Assembly: GCF_029873635.1 (NCBI RefSeq)
Contig: NC_080421.1
Location: 124,001-188,000 of the forward strand
DNA length: 64,000 nt
DNA from: Malania oleifera
Lineage: Eukaryota; Streptophyta; Magnoliopsida; Santalales; Ximeniaceae
Reading direction: 5' to 3'
In this document: positions 1 to 10,805 of the stretch, piece by piece
Layout: the number at the start of each line of letters is the position of its first letter
How positions within the stretch are numbered: position 1 is the first letter of the stretch
The notes under the pieces: generated by a model
The model's database searches: none
What the model was told of the DNA's origin: nothing
What the model saw: the letters and a program-made list of their open reading frames with translations, nothing else
Translations under genes and position numbers: made by a program

Positions 1-14
1 GAAAACACTACCAT

Positions 15-2456
15 GTGACCTTTGTTGACGATTTTTCTCGAAGAGTATGGGTGTATACTATGAAAACTAAGGATGAAGTGTTAGGAGTCTTCCTCAAATG
101 GAAAAATATGGTGGAAACTCAAACAAGCAAAAGGATCAAGTGCCTCCGTACAGATAATGGTGGAGAATATAGAAGTGATCCATTTCTTAAAGTCTGTGAA
201 GATGAAGGTATTATACGACACTTCTATGTGAGAAGTACACCACAACAGAATGGAGTGGTAGAATGTATGAATTGAACACTGTTGGAGAAGGTTCGGTGTA
301 TGTTGTCCAATGCTTTGTTGGGTAGAGAATTTTGGGCTGAGGCTGTAACATATGCCTGCCACCTCATCAACCGCCTACCATCTACTGCTATTTGTGGTAA
401 AACATCATTGGAGAAATGGTTTGGAAAGCCAACTATAGATTATGATTCCTTACATGTATTCAGTTCCACTGCCTACTATCATGTCAAGGAATCAAAGCTG
501 GATTCGAGGGCTAAGAAAGAAATCTTTATGGGAATCACCTCTGGAGTAAAGGGATATCGTCTTTGGTGTCCAGAGACAAAGAAAATAATCTTTAGCAGGG
601 ATGTTACCTTTAATGAATCCACTTTTTTAAAGGTGACAACAGAAAGTGTTGAGCAAAAAGATGGTACTCCAAAACAGGTGGAGTTTGATAGAAGAATTGT
701 TTACCCAAAAAATGAAGACTCTCCTATGGTAGAAGAAGAGTCTCCTGTAGAAGAGGTTTCAACCCAAGAACCTCCACAGCAACATGAATCTATTGCATTG
801 AGTAAGCCAAAGAGAAAAATTAGAAAGCCTGCTCGCTCTGTTGACATGGTGGCTTACACATCTCCAATTGCAAACGATGATACTCCTGTTACTTACAATG
901 AAGCAATCCAAAGTTCAGAAGAAAAAAAGTGGAGGGAAGCCATGAATGAAGAAATGCAGTCCCTTCATAAGAATTGAACATGGAAGCTTGTTAGTCTTCC
1001 GAAGGGAAAGAAGGCAATTGGGTGTAAATGGGTATATACAAAGAAAGATGGATTTCCTGACAAGAATAGTGTTCGCTACAAAGCAAGGTTGGTGGCTAAA
1101 GGCTATGCACAAACGGAGGGAATTAATTACAATGAGGTATTTTCTCCAGTAATAAAACATTCCTCCACTAGAATCTTATTGGCTTTGGTAGCAAAATTGG
1201 ATATGGAACTAGTTCAATTAGATGTAAAAACTGCATTTTTACATGGAGACTTGGAAGAGGAAATCTACATGACTCAGCCAGGAGGTTTCAAAGTTGCTGG
1301 AAAAGAAAATATGGTGTGCAAACTTGAAAAATCGTTGTATGGATTAAAGCAATCCCCAAGGCAGTGGTACAAACGATTTGACAAATTTATGATGGGGCAA
1401 AAGTACAGAAGAAGCAAATATGATCACTGTGTGTATTTTTGCACTTTACAAGATAGATCTTTCATATACCTTCTTCTTTATGTTGATGATATATTGATAG
1501 CCTCCAAGAGTCAGACAGAAATTGACAAACTAAAGGCTCGGTTGAATAGGGAGTTTGAGATGAAGGATCTAGGTGAAGTAAAGAAAATTCTTGGTATGGA
1601 GATAAGTAGAGAAAGGAAATTAGGGAGGCTTTGTTTGACTCAAAAACAATATTTGAGGAAAGTACTGAAGCGTTTTGGTATGGATGAGAAGTCAAAACCT
1701 GTTAATACTCCGCTTGCTCCTCATTTCAAGCTGAATGCATCTATGTCTCCAAAAACTGAAGCAGAACGAGAATACATGTCAAAAGTACCGTATTCAAGTG
1801 TTGTTGGTAGCTTGATGTATGCCATGGTGTGTACAAGGCTTGATATTTCACAAGCCATTGGAGTTGTGAGCAGGCATATGCATGATCCTGGAAAGGAACA
1901 TTGGCAAGCTGTGAAATGGATTCTACGATACATTTTGTATACGGTAGATGTTGGACTAATATTTGAGCAGGATAAGCAAGATGATCATAGTATTGTTGGA
2001 TACTGTGATTCCGACTACGCTGGTGATTTGGATAAGCGTCGGTCAACTAATAGCTATGTTTTTACTTTTGTAAAAGCGCCAGTTAGTTGGAGGTCTACCT
2101 TACAGTCAACAGTTGCTTTGTCCGCTACAGAGGCAGAGTATATGGCAATCACAGAGGCTGTGAAGGAGGCAATTTCGCTTCAAGGATTGATGAAAGATTT
2201 GGGAATTGAATAGAAGCACATCAAGGTGCATTGTGATAGCCAAAGTGCTATCCATCTAGCAAAGAACCAAGTCTACCATTCAAGGACAAAGCACATCGAC
2301 GTTCGATATCACTTTGTTCGAGAAATTCTGGAAGAAGGTGGAGTAGTAATTCAGAAGATTCGAACCACTGAGAATCCTGCTGATATGATGACAAAAGTGG
2401 TAACTGTGGTCAAGTTTCAACATTGCTTGAACTTGATCAATATTGTTAAAAATTGA
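15..2456 (+). pseudogene. copia Gag-Pol polyprotein, C-terminal part, three in-frame stops
   Basis: One reading frame runs through the region without any frameshift, but it is broken by three stop codons: TGA at 273-275, TGA at 975-977 and TAG at 2211-2213. From family comparison the first two sit where Arg and Gly codons are usual. The integrase core shows CLRTDNGGEY near 155-175 and PQQNG near 240. The RT domain (about 1089-1750) shows LDVKTAFLHGDL and the catalytic YVDD near 1480. RNase H follows with YCDSDYAGD near 2000, LSATEAEY near 2130 and HIDVRYHFVRE near 2300. The product would copy and integrate the element. The stops mean no full product unless they are suppressed. Confidence 0.88.
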
Positions 2457-2529
2457 AAGATTTGTGCTACAAGCGCGTTTGAAGACATTATGGAATCTAT
2501 GAGAGATGTTAAAAGATGGAATTTCGTCA

Positions 2530-2540
2530 AGGTGGAGATT
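2530..2540 (+). promoter_or_regulatory. polypurine tract of the copia element
   Basis: AAGGTGGAGATT lies immediately before the LTR start and is where plus-strand DNA priming would take place during reverse transcription. Confidence 0.6.
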
Positions 2541-3066
2541 TGTTGAATTATGGCTTAGTCTAGAAGCCTACCATTGCCATTGAAGTCTTCAATGGTGGGC
2601 TATTTTTTCTAAGGTAGGTGATTAGTGGTTGTAATAGTGGTATTTCCTAACCTATATAAACCCATCACCTCCATTTCTAATCTCATCCCCAAATTTGCCT
2701 ACTTCTCTCTTAGGCACATTCTCTCTTCTCTCTCTCATTTTGTAATATTTCTACAATAGAGAAATATTGATTGATAGTGTCCGAGGACGTAGGCACAATT
2801 AGCCGAACCTCATTAAATTCTGGTGTTCTTCCTTTCATCTATTCAATAGTTAACTTTTGTCGGGTATAGTTGTAGTAATATATTGTGTTAATTACATGTC
2901 TAAGGAAAATTTTGTCTAGGAAAGAGGGATTTAAGCGGTCCGTTGTGACCCCCCACTTCCTTGGGAATTTACCTGGTGTAATTTTGCTCAATTATTCACT
3001 CTCTATTTACCTGTACAATAGTAAACTGTGGTAAAGTTAGGTGGAACAATCTCAAGTTTCACAACA
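2541..3066 (+). repeat. 3' LTR of the copia element
   Basis: The repeat begins TGTTGAATTATGG directly after a purine-rich tract and ends TTTCACAACA, so its ends form the TGTTG/CAACA inverted pair usual for copia LTRs. A TATA box (TATATAAA, 2653-2660) lies inside. The partner 5' LTR is outside the window, so the right end is set only by the terminal motif. Confidence 0.75.
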
Positions 3067-4204
3067 CTCTGCAACATCCTCAACTCCGGCAGCAGCAGAT
3101 CCTCCAGCCATCTCTACAACCCGTGCATCAGCCAACCATCCACCTGAGAGCAAACACAGCAACACGGGCACCCCCTGTCGCAGCAACAATAGCTTCAACC
3201 TTCGGCCAACCGCCACTGCAACCAGCTCTCCTCCTCCATACCAGGTTAGCCGAATCTGACCACTCCACAGTAGCCAGGCAGCCCCTCACATGGCCGAGAA
3301 GTCCTTCAACACCAACGGCTCCGTGACACACCAGCAACCTGAGCTGCTGCCTACACTCTCTCTCTCTCTCTCTCTTATTTCTTTCTCATGCTTTCTCTTT
3401 CTTTTATGTTAAATGCTTTTTTTTTTTTTTTACCATTGGATTTTATTAAAGGCTTGGTTCTCTTTTTTTTTTTTTTATTACTTACTCAGATGCTCATTTA
3501 AGTATACTTCATTTTTAGTATTTAATTTTTTTGAACCTATGTATTTAATTAAATGAAGTTTGGTTTGATTCTAAAATAAAAATAAAAATAAAAATAAAAA
3601 GAAAGAAAGAAAATTTGTTCTTGTTTTAGGAATTAAATTTTTTTTTTTTTAAGATTCAATCTTTGTTAAAGCCCGTTTTAGTTTATGGTTAGCCTTTTTA
3701 AAGTTTTCGTTTTTATTGTGTTCAGTTTCATTTTAGTTGTTTAATCATTAGATTGTTATTGTGTTTGCATTCAAGTTTGGTTTGGTTTGAGTTCTTGACT
3801 TGGTTAAAGGTCCGTTTTTTTTATTGCACACGTATGTGTTTGATTGAATTTCCATCCCCGAGTGTTTTAATCATGTTCTCAGTTATCATCTTTAATTAGC
3901 GTGTGCTTCAATGTTTCCTTGAGTAGACTAGGGTTTCCCGTTTTTATTCTTTAATTCACTGCACGTTAGTTTTAGGACTTTAAATTGCGTGTCATTTAAA
4001 TTGTTAAAAGTGAAATTGAACAATCTTGAAGATACTCAAATCTGAATTGAGTTCAGTGCTTTTTTGTTTTCAATTGGAAAAATGTGAAATTTGAGATTAA
4101 AACGCATTCCCTAAGGAGACGATCTAGCTCTTGGGGTGAATATTACACGAAGTAACTCCTATACTTGGGATAGCTTCCGAATTGCTCATTTTTCAAGTGA
4201 GTCA
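3067..4204 (+). repeat. probable 5' LTR region of a Tat/Athila-like gypsy element
   Basis: The right half carries hallmarks of the LTR 3' end of this lineage: a GGAGACGATCTAGCTCTTGG stretch near 4115-4135, then a tRNA-primer-like site after 4204. The left half is (TC)n, T-runs and pyrimidine-rich DNA with no recognisable gene. The start of the LTR was not found, so the left limit is only the end of the preceding copia LTR. Confidence 0.45.
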
Positions 4205-4210
4205 AGTTTT

Positions 4211-4228
4211 TGGCGTTGTTGCCGGTGA
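4211..4228 (+). promoter_or_regulatory. primer binding site of the Tat/Athila-like element
   Basis: TGGCGTTGTTGCCGGTGA differs by a few bases from the TGGCGCCGTTGCCGGGGA priming site I recall for Tat/Athila/Ogre elements. It sits between the LTR-like DNA and the gag start. Confidence 0.65.
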
Positions 4229-4336
4229 ATATCGATTTTAGTCTCAAATTAGCATTTTTATTGTCATTTTAATTCGGGTTATGAAAAATAAAAAATAAAA
4301 AAAAGAAAACAAAAAAATAGAAAAAAAAATTGAGTT

Positions 4337-4690
4337 TTGAAAAAAAATAATAAACACATAAATATGGTTGCACCTGCATCGCGCACGATAATGGACTTTT
4401 TGCAGCTTGAATACGCCACTACATCCTCTTTCAAGTTACCTAATGAAGAACTTGATTTCATGAGGCAACACAGGAGGAAGTCGTTGCTACTTCAGTTCCA
4501 TAGGACAAAATCTGAGTGCCCTTATCGGCACCTGTCAGAGTTTGAGTTGACTTGCAATATTTTTTTCTCTCGTGCTAGAACTGATGAATCTACTAGATTG
4601 CATTTATTTCTTGGCTCTTTAAAGGATAGAGCGCAGATGTGGTTAAATTCTTTGAGACCTCACTCTATCACTAATTGGGCTAATAAATAA
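4337..4690 (+). pseudogene. gypsy gag fragment (Tat/Athila-like), truncated
   Basis: The frame reads 117 residues. The motif RLHLFLGSLKDRAQMWLNSL, followed by SITNWA, matches the conserved capsid core of Tat/Athila gag, where RLRLFPFSLKDRAKAWL-type wording is usual. The N-terminal part LEYATTSSFKLP is poorly conserved. The frame stops at 4690 just before the next LTR starts, so the rest of gag and all of pol are missing. Gag would form the particle core; this copy cannot. Confidence 0.7.
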
Positions 4691-4695
4691 GAAAA

Positions 4696-6419
4696 TGGTA
4701 AAACAGTAAATTGAGCAAGCTTCGTCGACGAAGACCCTTCTATTGTTCGGTGATGAAATTCAGAGGTTCATCGATGAGGAGAAGTTGAGAAATTTTGGGA
4801 AATCTGGAAATCTCAAGCTCATCGACGAGACCACCACTACGATCGACGAATTTCCTTGCTGGCTCATTGTCGAAGGCACCGCCTCGTCAAAGAGGTTGGC
4901 TGAGTCAAAGGTGCTATAAATATCTTTTTCTTTGCTTAGAAGCTAAGTTAGCAAGGTTTCTCTCCCTCTCTCGAACTCGAACTCGAAGCCACACACACAC
5001 ACTCTCTTTCTCTCTCTATATTTCTTCATCGTTCGTTATTAGAATCAACAAACCAACGTTACTGTGAGAATCAAGGAATAAATATCCATGTGTTTTGTGG
5101 AACGGATCTTCATTTTGAGGTCTTCGAGTTTTGACCCAAAAATCGAGGTAGGGTCGATTTTCATTTCCATTTCAGTAGAACTGAAGGGACTAAGATTGTA
5201 AGTAATTATTGTACTGTGGTTTATAGGTTTTGGGAACTTGGTTAGCTATTTAAGAGTCGTAGAGTTCGGGTTGGATTTTTGGGGAAAGGTAAGGGGATTC
5301 TATTTATATCGGTTATTTTCAAAATCGGATTCGGTAGAACTATGGTTTATGGTCCTGTATATGTTTTGACTACTTATTAGGGGAAATCTAACAGGTAAAA
5401 TTATGGGGTTTTCATGTTACAGTTTTGGGAAAAAATGGGGCATCGGGTTGCATCTCTGGTTTCGTTGGAAAATCGTGGATATATTGTGTTACGGAGATGG
5501 TCGTGCCTTGGCTTATTTTAAACTGTATTTTGGAAATCATGATTTTAAGATTACCAAATAAGTGTGGAATGAACTGTTATATGAATATGCATGAGTTGTG
5601 ATATGCTTAAATGAGTTACAGGAACGTGTGTTCCAAATTGTCCCAGGTTGTGAAAAAGTGTCTGGCTCTATAACTGAGGGTGTAAAATACCACCTGCCAG
5701 TGGCAAGAGTGTCCGGCTCTATATCTGAGGGCGTGAAATATTGCCTCTTACCGGCTGATCATCGAAGGGTGTGGATCCACCAAATGTACCGATATGATGC
5801 CATGGAAGCCTGGGGCTACACTATGTGCCAGGGACGCCGTGTAATACAGGTCAACTTTGTGCCAAAGGATGTGATAACACCGGGTTACTTGATCATGTGT
5901 GTGTTGGGAACTATTTTGTGAAAATACTAGAACTAAACTGTGCATATTTTTATATGTCATGATAACACTCATATGCCACACACCGATATAACCTGATTCT
6001 TCCTTACTGAGAGGTGTCTCACCCCTATCGTACGTACATGTTTTCAGGTCCTTTGAGTAATCGGAACTAGCATCCTTGTGTTGGGAGCATGGTGGTCAGT
6101 TTATTGCGTAGAGTACTAGTCTAAGTACTTGGACTATAACAGGGTTGTCATTTTGGGTATTTGCTGGCGCCTTGGGTTATGTTTTGTATTATGGAGCTTA
6201 GACTCTATATGTATAGACTCTGGTATGGTACTATGTATGTATAGAATGAACTTTTCCACTGCGTATATGTCATGCATGTGAATGTGTATAGGGTGTACGG
6301 GAACCCCACGAGGTCAGACCCTCATTCATTATATTAGCATTTGTGTTTCTTATGATACAGGGACAAATTAGGTTACTACATCACACCTTGGGTCCCATTG
6401 CCGAGTTCGGGGTATGACA
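4696..6419 (+). repeat. lone LTR of a Tekay/Del-type gypsy element
   Basis: The 3' half has the signature of these LTRs: CTTACTGAGAGGTGTCTCACCCC near 6004, CAGGTCC near 6047, and the end GAGTTCGGGGTATGACA at 6419. A TATA box (CTATAAA, 4914-4920) follows a cluster of CGTCGACGA-like palindromes. No primer site follows the LTR and no coding DNA precedes it, so it is a solo LTR or the last piece of a truncated element. The left limit (TGG at 4696) is a best guess. The open frame at 5598-5921 lies inside the LTR and shows no domain. Confidence 0.65.
4720..4890 (+). promoter_or_regulatory. CGTCGACGA-type palindrome cluster upstream of the LTR TATA box (gypsy)
   Basis: CTTCGTCGACGAAG (4720-4733) is a perfect palindrome. 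Diverged copies follow (TTCATCGATGAGG, CTCATCGACGAG, GATCGACGAA, GCCTCGTCAAAGAGG). The cluster ends about 25 bases before CTATAAA at 4914. Confidence 0.7.
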
Positions 6420-6424
6420 GCTAA

Positions 6425-6742
6425 TGCGATACCCCGTGAAACAAAAGCTTAAAAAGGATTGATGTTACTACCCATATCAACAAGGTGCACCTTTATTTTC
6501 GGAAGCCTTCCCATAAGAACTCCACGGTTAACTGTGCTTGGCTTGGAGTAATCTTGGGATGGGTGACCTTATGGGAAGTTTTCTCAGGAAGTGTGTGAGT
6601 GAGGACAAAACACACTGAAAAGAATACATCTTGGTTTTTGGGGCCAATCATTAGTCTGATATGGCCCGCCCCCCTGTTGTCTGGTCTAGGTGGAGGAGGA
6701 GAGACGCAATGCTCCCTAGTAGACTCATGTTGGGGCGTTACA
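6425..6742 (+). repeat. Cassandra 5' LTR with 5S rRNA-like core
   Basis: The 5S-like core spans about 6509-6581 and reads CCCATAAGAACTCC, then GTTAACTGTGCTTGG (box A equivalent), then GATGGGTGACC with GGGAAGT (box C equivalent). In plant 5S rRNA the matching pieces are CCCATCAGAACTCC, GTTAAGCGTGCTTGG and GATGGGTGACCTCCTGGGAAGT. An RNA polymerase III promoter role is inferred from the family. Confidence 0.9.
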
Positions 6743-6745
6743 AAA

Positions 6746-6757
6746 TGGTATCAGAGC
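6746..6757 (+). promoter_or_regulatory. Cassandra primer binding site
   Basis: TGGTATCAGAGC is the standard plant retrotransposon site complementary to the 3' end of initiator tRNA-Met, three bases after LTR1. Confidence 0.9.
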
Positions 6758-6840
6758 GATTACCCAGCCGAAAGTGTGATGAGATTCACATCGCGTGGGT
6801 TTGGAAATGTGGGTTCGCAAAGAGGACGTTGTGTTCTATA

Positions 6841-6852
6841 AGTGGGGGAGAA
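6841..6852 (+). promoter_or_regulatory. Cassandra polypurine tract
   Basis: AGTGGGGGAGAA directly precedes LTR2. Confidence 0.85.
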
Positions 6853-7171
6853 TGTGATACCCCGTGGAACAAAGGCTTAAAAAGGATTGATGTTACTACT
6901 CATATCAACAAGGTGTACCTTTCTTTTCAGGAGCCTTTCCATAAGAACTCCACGATTAAGCGTGCTTGGTTTGGAGTAATCTTGGGATGGGTTACCTTTT
7001 GGGAAGTTTTCTCAAGAAGTGTGTGAGTGAGGACAAAACACATTGAAAACAAACACATCTTGGTCTGTGGGGCCAGTCATTAGTTGGATAAGGTCCGCCC
7101 CCCTATTGTATGGTCCAGGTGGAGGAGGAAAGACGTAGTGCTCCCTGGTAGACCCAGGTTGAGGCATTACA
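6853..7171 (+). repeat. Cassandra 3' LTR with 5S rRNA-like core
   Basis: This is the second copy of the LTR. Its 5S-like core spans about 6938-7011 with ATTAAGCGTGCTTGG and GATGGGTTACC followed by GGGAAGT. The box A region is closer to 5S rRNA here than in LTR1, while box C is closer in LTR1. Confidence 0.9.
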
Positions 7172-7772
7172 CCTAAAGAGTCACATCTATTAGTAGTTAA
7201 AAGAATACATAGATACCTTATAGGGACTATTGAACTTGGATTATGGTATCCTAAGTACACTTCTTTTAAGATTGTCAGTTATTCTAATGCTGACTTTGCC
7301 AGTTGTAAAGTAGATAGAAAAAGCACGAGCATCACTTGTCATTTTTTTAGGACAATCCTTAGTTTCTTGGTTCTCCAAGAAACAGAACTTAGTTGCACTG
7401 TCCACATCCAAGGCTAAATACATAGCAGTTGGAAGTTGGTGTGCTCAAACACTGTATATAAAGCAACAACTGATGGACTATGGATTGCACTATGAAACTG
7501 TTCCTATAAAATATGATAATACTAGTGCAATAAATATTTCAAAGTATCCCATATCACATTCACAAACTAAGCACATAGAAATTAGACATCATTTTCTATG
7601 TGACCATGTGCAAAAAGGGGATGTGGCACTTGAGTTTGTGTGCACAGATGAACAATGGGCAGATATTTTCATAAAACCACTTCCGGGGGATAGTTTTATC
7701 CAAATTAGACGTGAATTAGGCCTGATACATAGTAAAGAAGTTGCCCGGAGATATATTAGAATACATAACTGA
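7172..7772 (+). pseudogene. Sirevirus-like copia RT/RNase H C-terminus, one frameshift
   Basis: The first part reads PKESHLLVVKRIHRYLIGT and SYSNADFASCKVDRKSTS, the end of the reverse transcriptase and the start of RNase H. An extra T in the T-run near 7340-7346 shifts the frame; after it the text resumes with SLVSWFSKKQNLVALSTSKA. The last frame (7473-7772) has HSQTKHIEIRHHFLCDHVQK and ADIFIKPLPGDSF, then TGA. The wording and the long 3' region with polypurine tracts point to the SIRE/Maximus lineage. Everything 5' of this is missing, and the Cassandra element abuts it. Confidence 0.85.
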
Positions 7773-8284
7773 GGGGGATCAATTTAATTCAAAAATTAAG
7801 TAATTGCTATTTATAGAGAATTGCATGTTAAATATTTTATGGATATATGATACATGTTGATGCGCACATGAATTTTAAACTTTAATGAATTGAATTGCTT
7901 GTCTGCCTACATAAATGTTGACTGAAATGTTGTTGTAGTTTCAACATGAAAATTGCTTTTACAAAATAGCTATAATTTTAAAATAAAAAAAAAAGTGGGG
8001 GGTGGGGGAGGACTATTTTTTTTTAACAAAGGGGAAAGATATTTAAATTTGTATATTTTTTACCTTTTTGATTGATGTCAAAAGGGGGAGAGAATATTTA
8101 TTAAAGCAAAAAAAATTTCGAGATCAAAAGGGAGAGGTATTTTTTAGAGTAAAAATAATTTTTAGAGCATAAATATTTTCTGGATTACATTGCTATATTA
8201 TAAATCATGCATTATCTTAGGAGGGGCTTATTAGGCTTAACCCATTTTTGCTCATGTATTTGTCATCATCAAAAAGGGGGAGAT
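7773..8284 (+). other. Sirevirus-like 3' internal region with repeated polypurine tracts
   Basis: No coding DNA is seen. Purine blocks AAAAGGGGGAGAGAA (near 8081), AAAAGGGAGAGG (near 8126) and AAAAGGGGGAGATT (ending 8285) are spaced through it; the last one is the likely functional polypurine tract. This long spacer between pol and the LTR is typical of Sireviruses. Confidence 0.7.
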
Positions 8285-10130
8285 TGTTGACTCTATGAGT
8301 CCAATCATGTTTTACTAATGACAAATCACTTGGTATTTTATTTGTGCATTGAGATTTTGAACAGGATCATGACTTAACATGCACGGATGGTAAGCATGCT
8401 ATGGAAGTCATGAGGAACACCAAGTATATACTACTTGGCTCAATCCATGGAAGCGGAAGAGCGGAAGGATAAAGGCAATCCAAATCTTTCAGTTGTAATT
8501 CACATTAGGTTTGATTGTATTTACATAACTCATAAGATATGATGCGAAGCTCAAAATGACATATAAACTGACCTTAAGATGCATGTTTTTTATGACATAT
8601 TCATATGCATTGACCTAGGTTGGATCGAGCTGAATAATAGGCAGCTCGTTAATGATTCCCATGGTCTCACCGACGAATGACTAAAGGCCACTCATTGCCA
8701 AACGCTTTGCTCTCATCGGCAATAAAATACCAAGACCATAAAAATCTCAGATAGCCCAGTCGTTGACGAATCTCTTGTTCTCATCGACGAACTCATGAAG
8801 GACACTCGGTGACGAATGTATCCACTCATCGACGAGTTCATGGCGTAGAATGGTGCTTCAGTGTAAAAACGGATAGAAATTTTTTTTTAATTAAATGATC
8901 GAATGGCCATAAATTGATCAAGTGCGAGAATACGTATTTAAACCAACCCTAAACCCTAGAAAACATCAAGAAGCAAGAAGAAATATGTTAGCACAACTTT
9001 TACACATCTTTTGCTAATTTTGTCTGCATTCCAAAGCATTCACATCAAGTTTGGGCAATTCGTTAACACCATCTTCAAGATCCAAGTGCTTATACTCGTA
9101 CCATCTTACAAAAAACTGGTTTGATCTTGACGTTTGGTAATGTTTTTATTGAGCATTCAATCCTATTGTTAAACTGTTATTTACTCCCTTATTCAATTTA
9201 TCTAAAATTATTTTTAGGAGAAAGAAATCTACTTTCATATATATATTTATTTTCTTTAAAAATATTTTGGGAAAAGTATTCTAGAACTTAAAATCTTTGT
9301 AATATTCAAGTATATATTTTTATTCAAAGATTTTATAGTTTATTATTCTCGCATAAAATATTTGAAAGCAAGAACTTAGATCTGTGTGATATTCAAGAAT
9401 ATTATTAAAGAGGTTTCATATTATATTCTTGCAAAAGGTTATTTGAAATCAAACTCTCAAATCTCCAAAGCATATATTTTAAAGAAATTATTTTTGGGAG
9501 ATATTGAATAAAGTGTTGATCTTTGAACCATCTCATATGCATATATTTTTCATATAAAGATCATATCTTTACATACATCATTGAGAAAAATAAATTCTCT
9601 CTTGAGTTTCATATTTTACCTTATGAGAATGTTTAGGGCGCATTGTATTGATTAGCTTATTGAGAAGTGTCTGAGTGTTCAAGAATATTTATTATTCATT
9701 ATTTGTATTAACAGTTCAGTTTGTGAATCGTGAGGAGGAAGCTATGCCTCTTGTAAGCAGCGGATTAGGAGATAGCTACGTATCTTGTAAGCTTTGGATT
9801 GTAACGGGTAGCTCCATCCCAAGTTAAGGAGCAGTATAATGGACTGCAAGGACATAGGTCGAGTTGGCTAAACCTTGTAAAAGTCGTGTTTGCATCTCTC
9901 TTCCCTTAACTCTTTTTATTTTTGTTTGCACTTAATTATTTGTTTGATGTGTATGTTAAGTAATTGGGTAATATTGTTTGCTTGATAAAGTCACACATTA
10001 AATTGATAAGTTGAGAAATATTGAACTGATTGTCAAGTAGCTTGGGGGTGTGTGATTGTAAGTTTTCAAAATTAGGACTTGAGAGACCTAGATTTTAAAA
10101 TACTCAATTCATCCCCCCCCCCCCCCAACA
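8285..10130 (+). repeat. 3' LTR of Sirevirus-like element 1
   Basis: It starts TGTTGACTC after the polypurine tract and ends CCAACA after a run of 14 C (10113-10126). It holds a cluster of TCATCGACGA-like motifs (8641-8840) and a TATA-like TATTTAAA at 8935-8942. The element's 5' LTR is not in the window. Confidence 0.75.
8641..8840 (+). promoter_or_regulatory. TCATCGACGA-type motif cluster upstream of the LTR TATA box (Sirevirus 1)
   Basis: Copies include CTCACCGACGAA, CGTTGACGAA, CTCATCGACGAA, CTCGGTGACGAA and CTCATCGACGAG. The TATA-like box is at 8935-8942. Confidence 0.68.
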
Positions 10131-10800
10131 GAATATTTTAAATATAGCATACTATGTCCATCGCATAAACTGGAGCTTTAGGGAATTAATCTTATACAGT
10201 ATATGCCATTTAACCCTAAACTAATCCAAGAACCCTCACTCAACCATGAACTTCAAAGTGTTAGTACCACATAATGTGGTTTGAATATTCACGACATACG
10301 ATAGAGTCAAAAAGAAGAAAAATTAGGTATGAATACTCTTCTGAACTCATTATTGAATTATCATTTAAAAGTATTTATCCAAACTCCCTTCATAAGCACT
10401 CAAATATAAATAAAGCTTCATATCCTTAATATGATGATGAGTAGGTTGCATAACTGAGGGGGAGCACATTTCTTTATAATTTCTATAGCTCTGAAAATTA
10501 AATACTCTCACAATCTTATTTTATGCTTATATTTCTTTGTGAGATCTGCACTAAACACCTACTATCCATTACTTGCTAAATGCTTAAATTCTTTGGATGG
10601 ATGGTATATATTTTGACATGAAGTGTTCTTGAGCTATACTAAACTACATGCTTGAATTGAATGTCATCTGCATGGCTAATGTAGAATTGTGAATGGCATG
10701 CTGGTAGTTGATTTAGGTTGTTGCATGTTTGGATTGAATGCCAACTGCATGGTTGATGCAAAATCTTTTTGAAATGCATACTGTAAAAAACAACTAAGTA
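10131..10800 (+). other. left part of Sirevirus-like element 2 internal region
   Basis: It contains GTTGCATAACTGAGGGGGAGC near 10445, the same motif that ends pol in element 1 (CATAACTGAGGGGGA near 7765). No coding domain is readable upstream of it. Two related units occur near 10648-10690 and 10725-10765 (CATGCTTGAATTGAATGTCA and CATGTTTGGATTGAATGCCA). The region continues at 15547 after the inserted LTR element. Confidence 0.55.
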
Positions 10801-10805
10801 TTTGG

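Larger units (their letters stand above)
1..3066 (+). mobile_element. Ty1/copia retrotransposon, 3' part with 3' LTR (Tork-like)
   Basis: The left edge of the window cuts this element inside its integrase. Integrase, reverse transcriptase and RNase H follow in copia order, then a purine-rich primer tract near 2530-2540 and a 3' LTR that starts TGTTG and ends CAACA. The 5' LTR, gag and protease lie outside the window. The Tork-like label rests on RT wording (LDVKTAFLHGDLEEEIYM, YGLKQSPRQWYKRF) and the LTR start, so the lineage is an inference. Confidence 0.9.
6425..7171 (+). mobile_element. Cassandra TRIM retrotransposon, complete
   Basis: This is a 747-bp element of two LTRs (318 and 319 bp) around about 110 bp of internal DNA. 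LTR1 starts TGCGATACCCC and ends GCGTTACA; LTR2 starts TGTGATACCCC and ends GCATTACA. Right after LTR1 comes TGGTATCAGAGC, the initiator-methionine tRNA priming site, and right before LTR2 comes AGTGGGGGAGAA, a polypurine tract. Each LTR contains a sequence plainly derived from 5S rRNA, which defines Cassandra. It encodes no protein and must be mobilised by other elements. Flanks are GCTAA (6420-6424) and CCTAA (7172-7176), a target duplication with one mismatch. Confidence 0.92.

Noticed and set aside
6509..7011. 5S rRNA genes
   Set aside because: The two 5S-like stretches lie inside a matched LTR pair with PBS and PPT and are too diverged and incomplete to be rRNA genes. They are the Cassandra signature.
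8944..8958. Telomere-like CCCTAAA repeat
   Set aside because: Only two units (AACCCTAAACCCTAG) occur, inside an LTR just after its TATA-like box. There is no array.
10113..10126. 14-base C-run as a biological signal
   Set aside because: It is probably a homopolymer drift or assembly feature at the LTR end. A similar C-run occurs in unrelated L1 sequence at 63352-63365.
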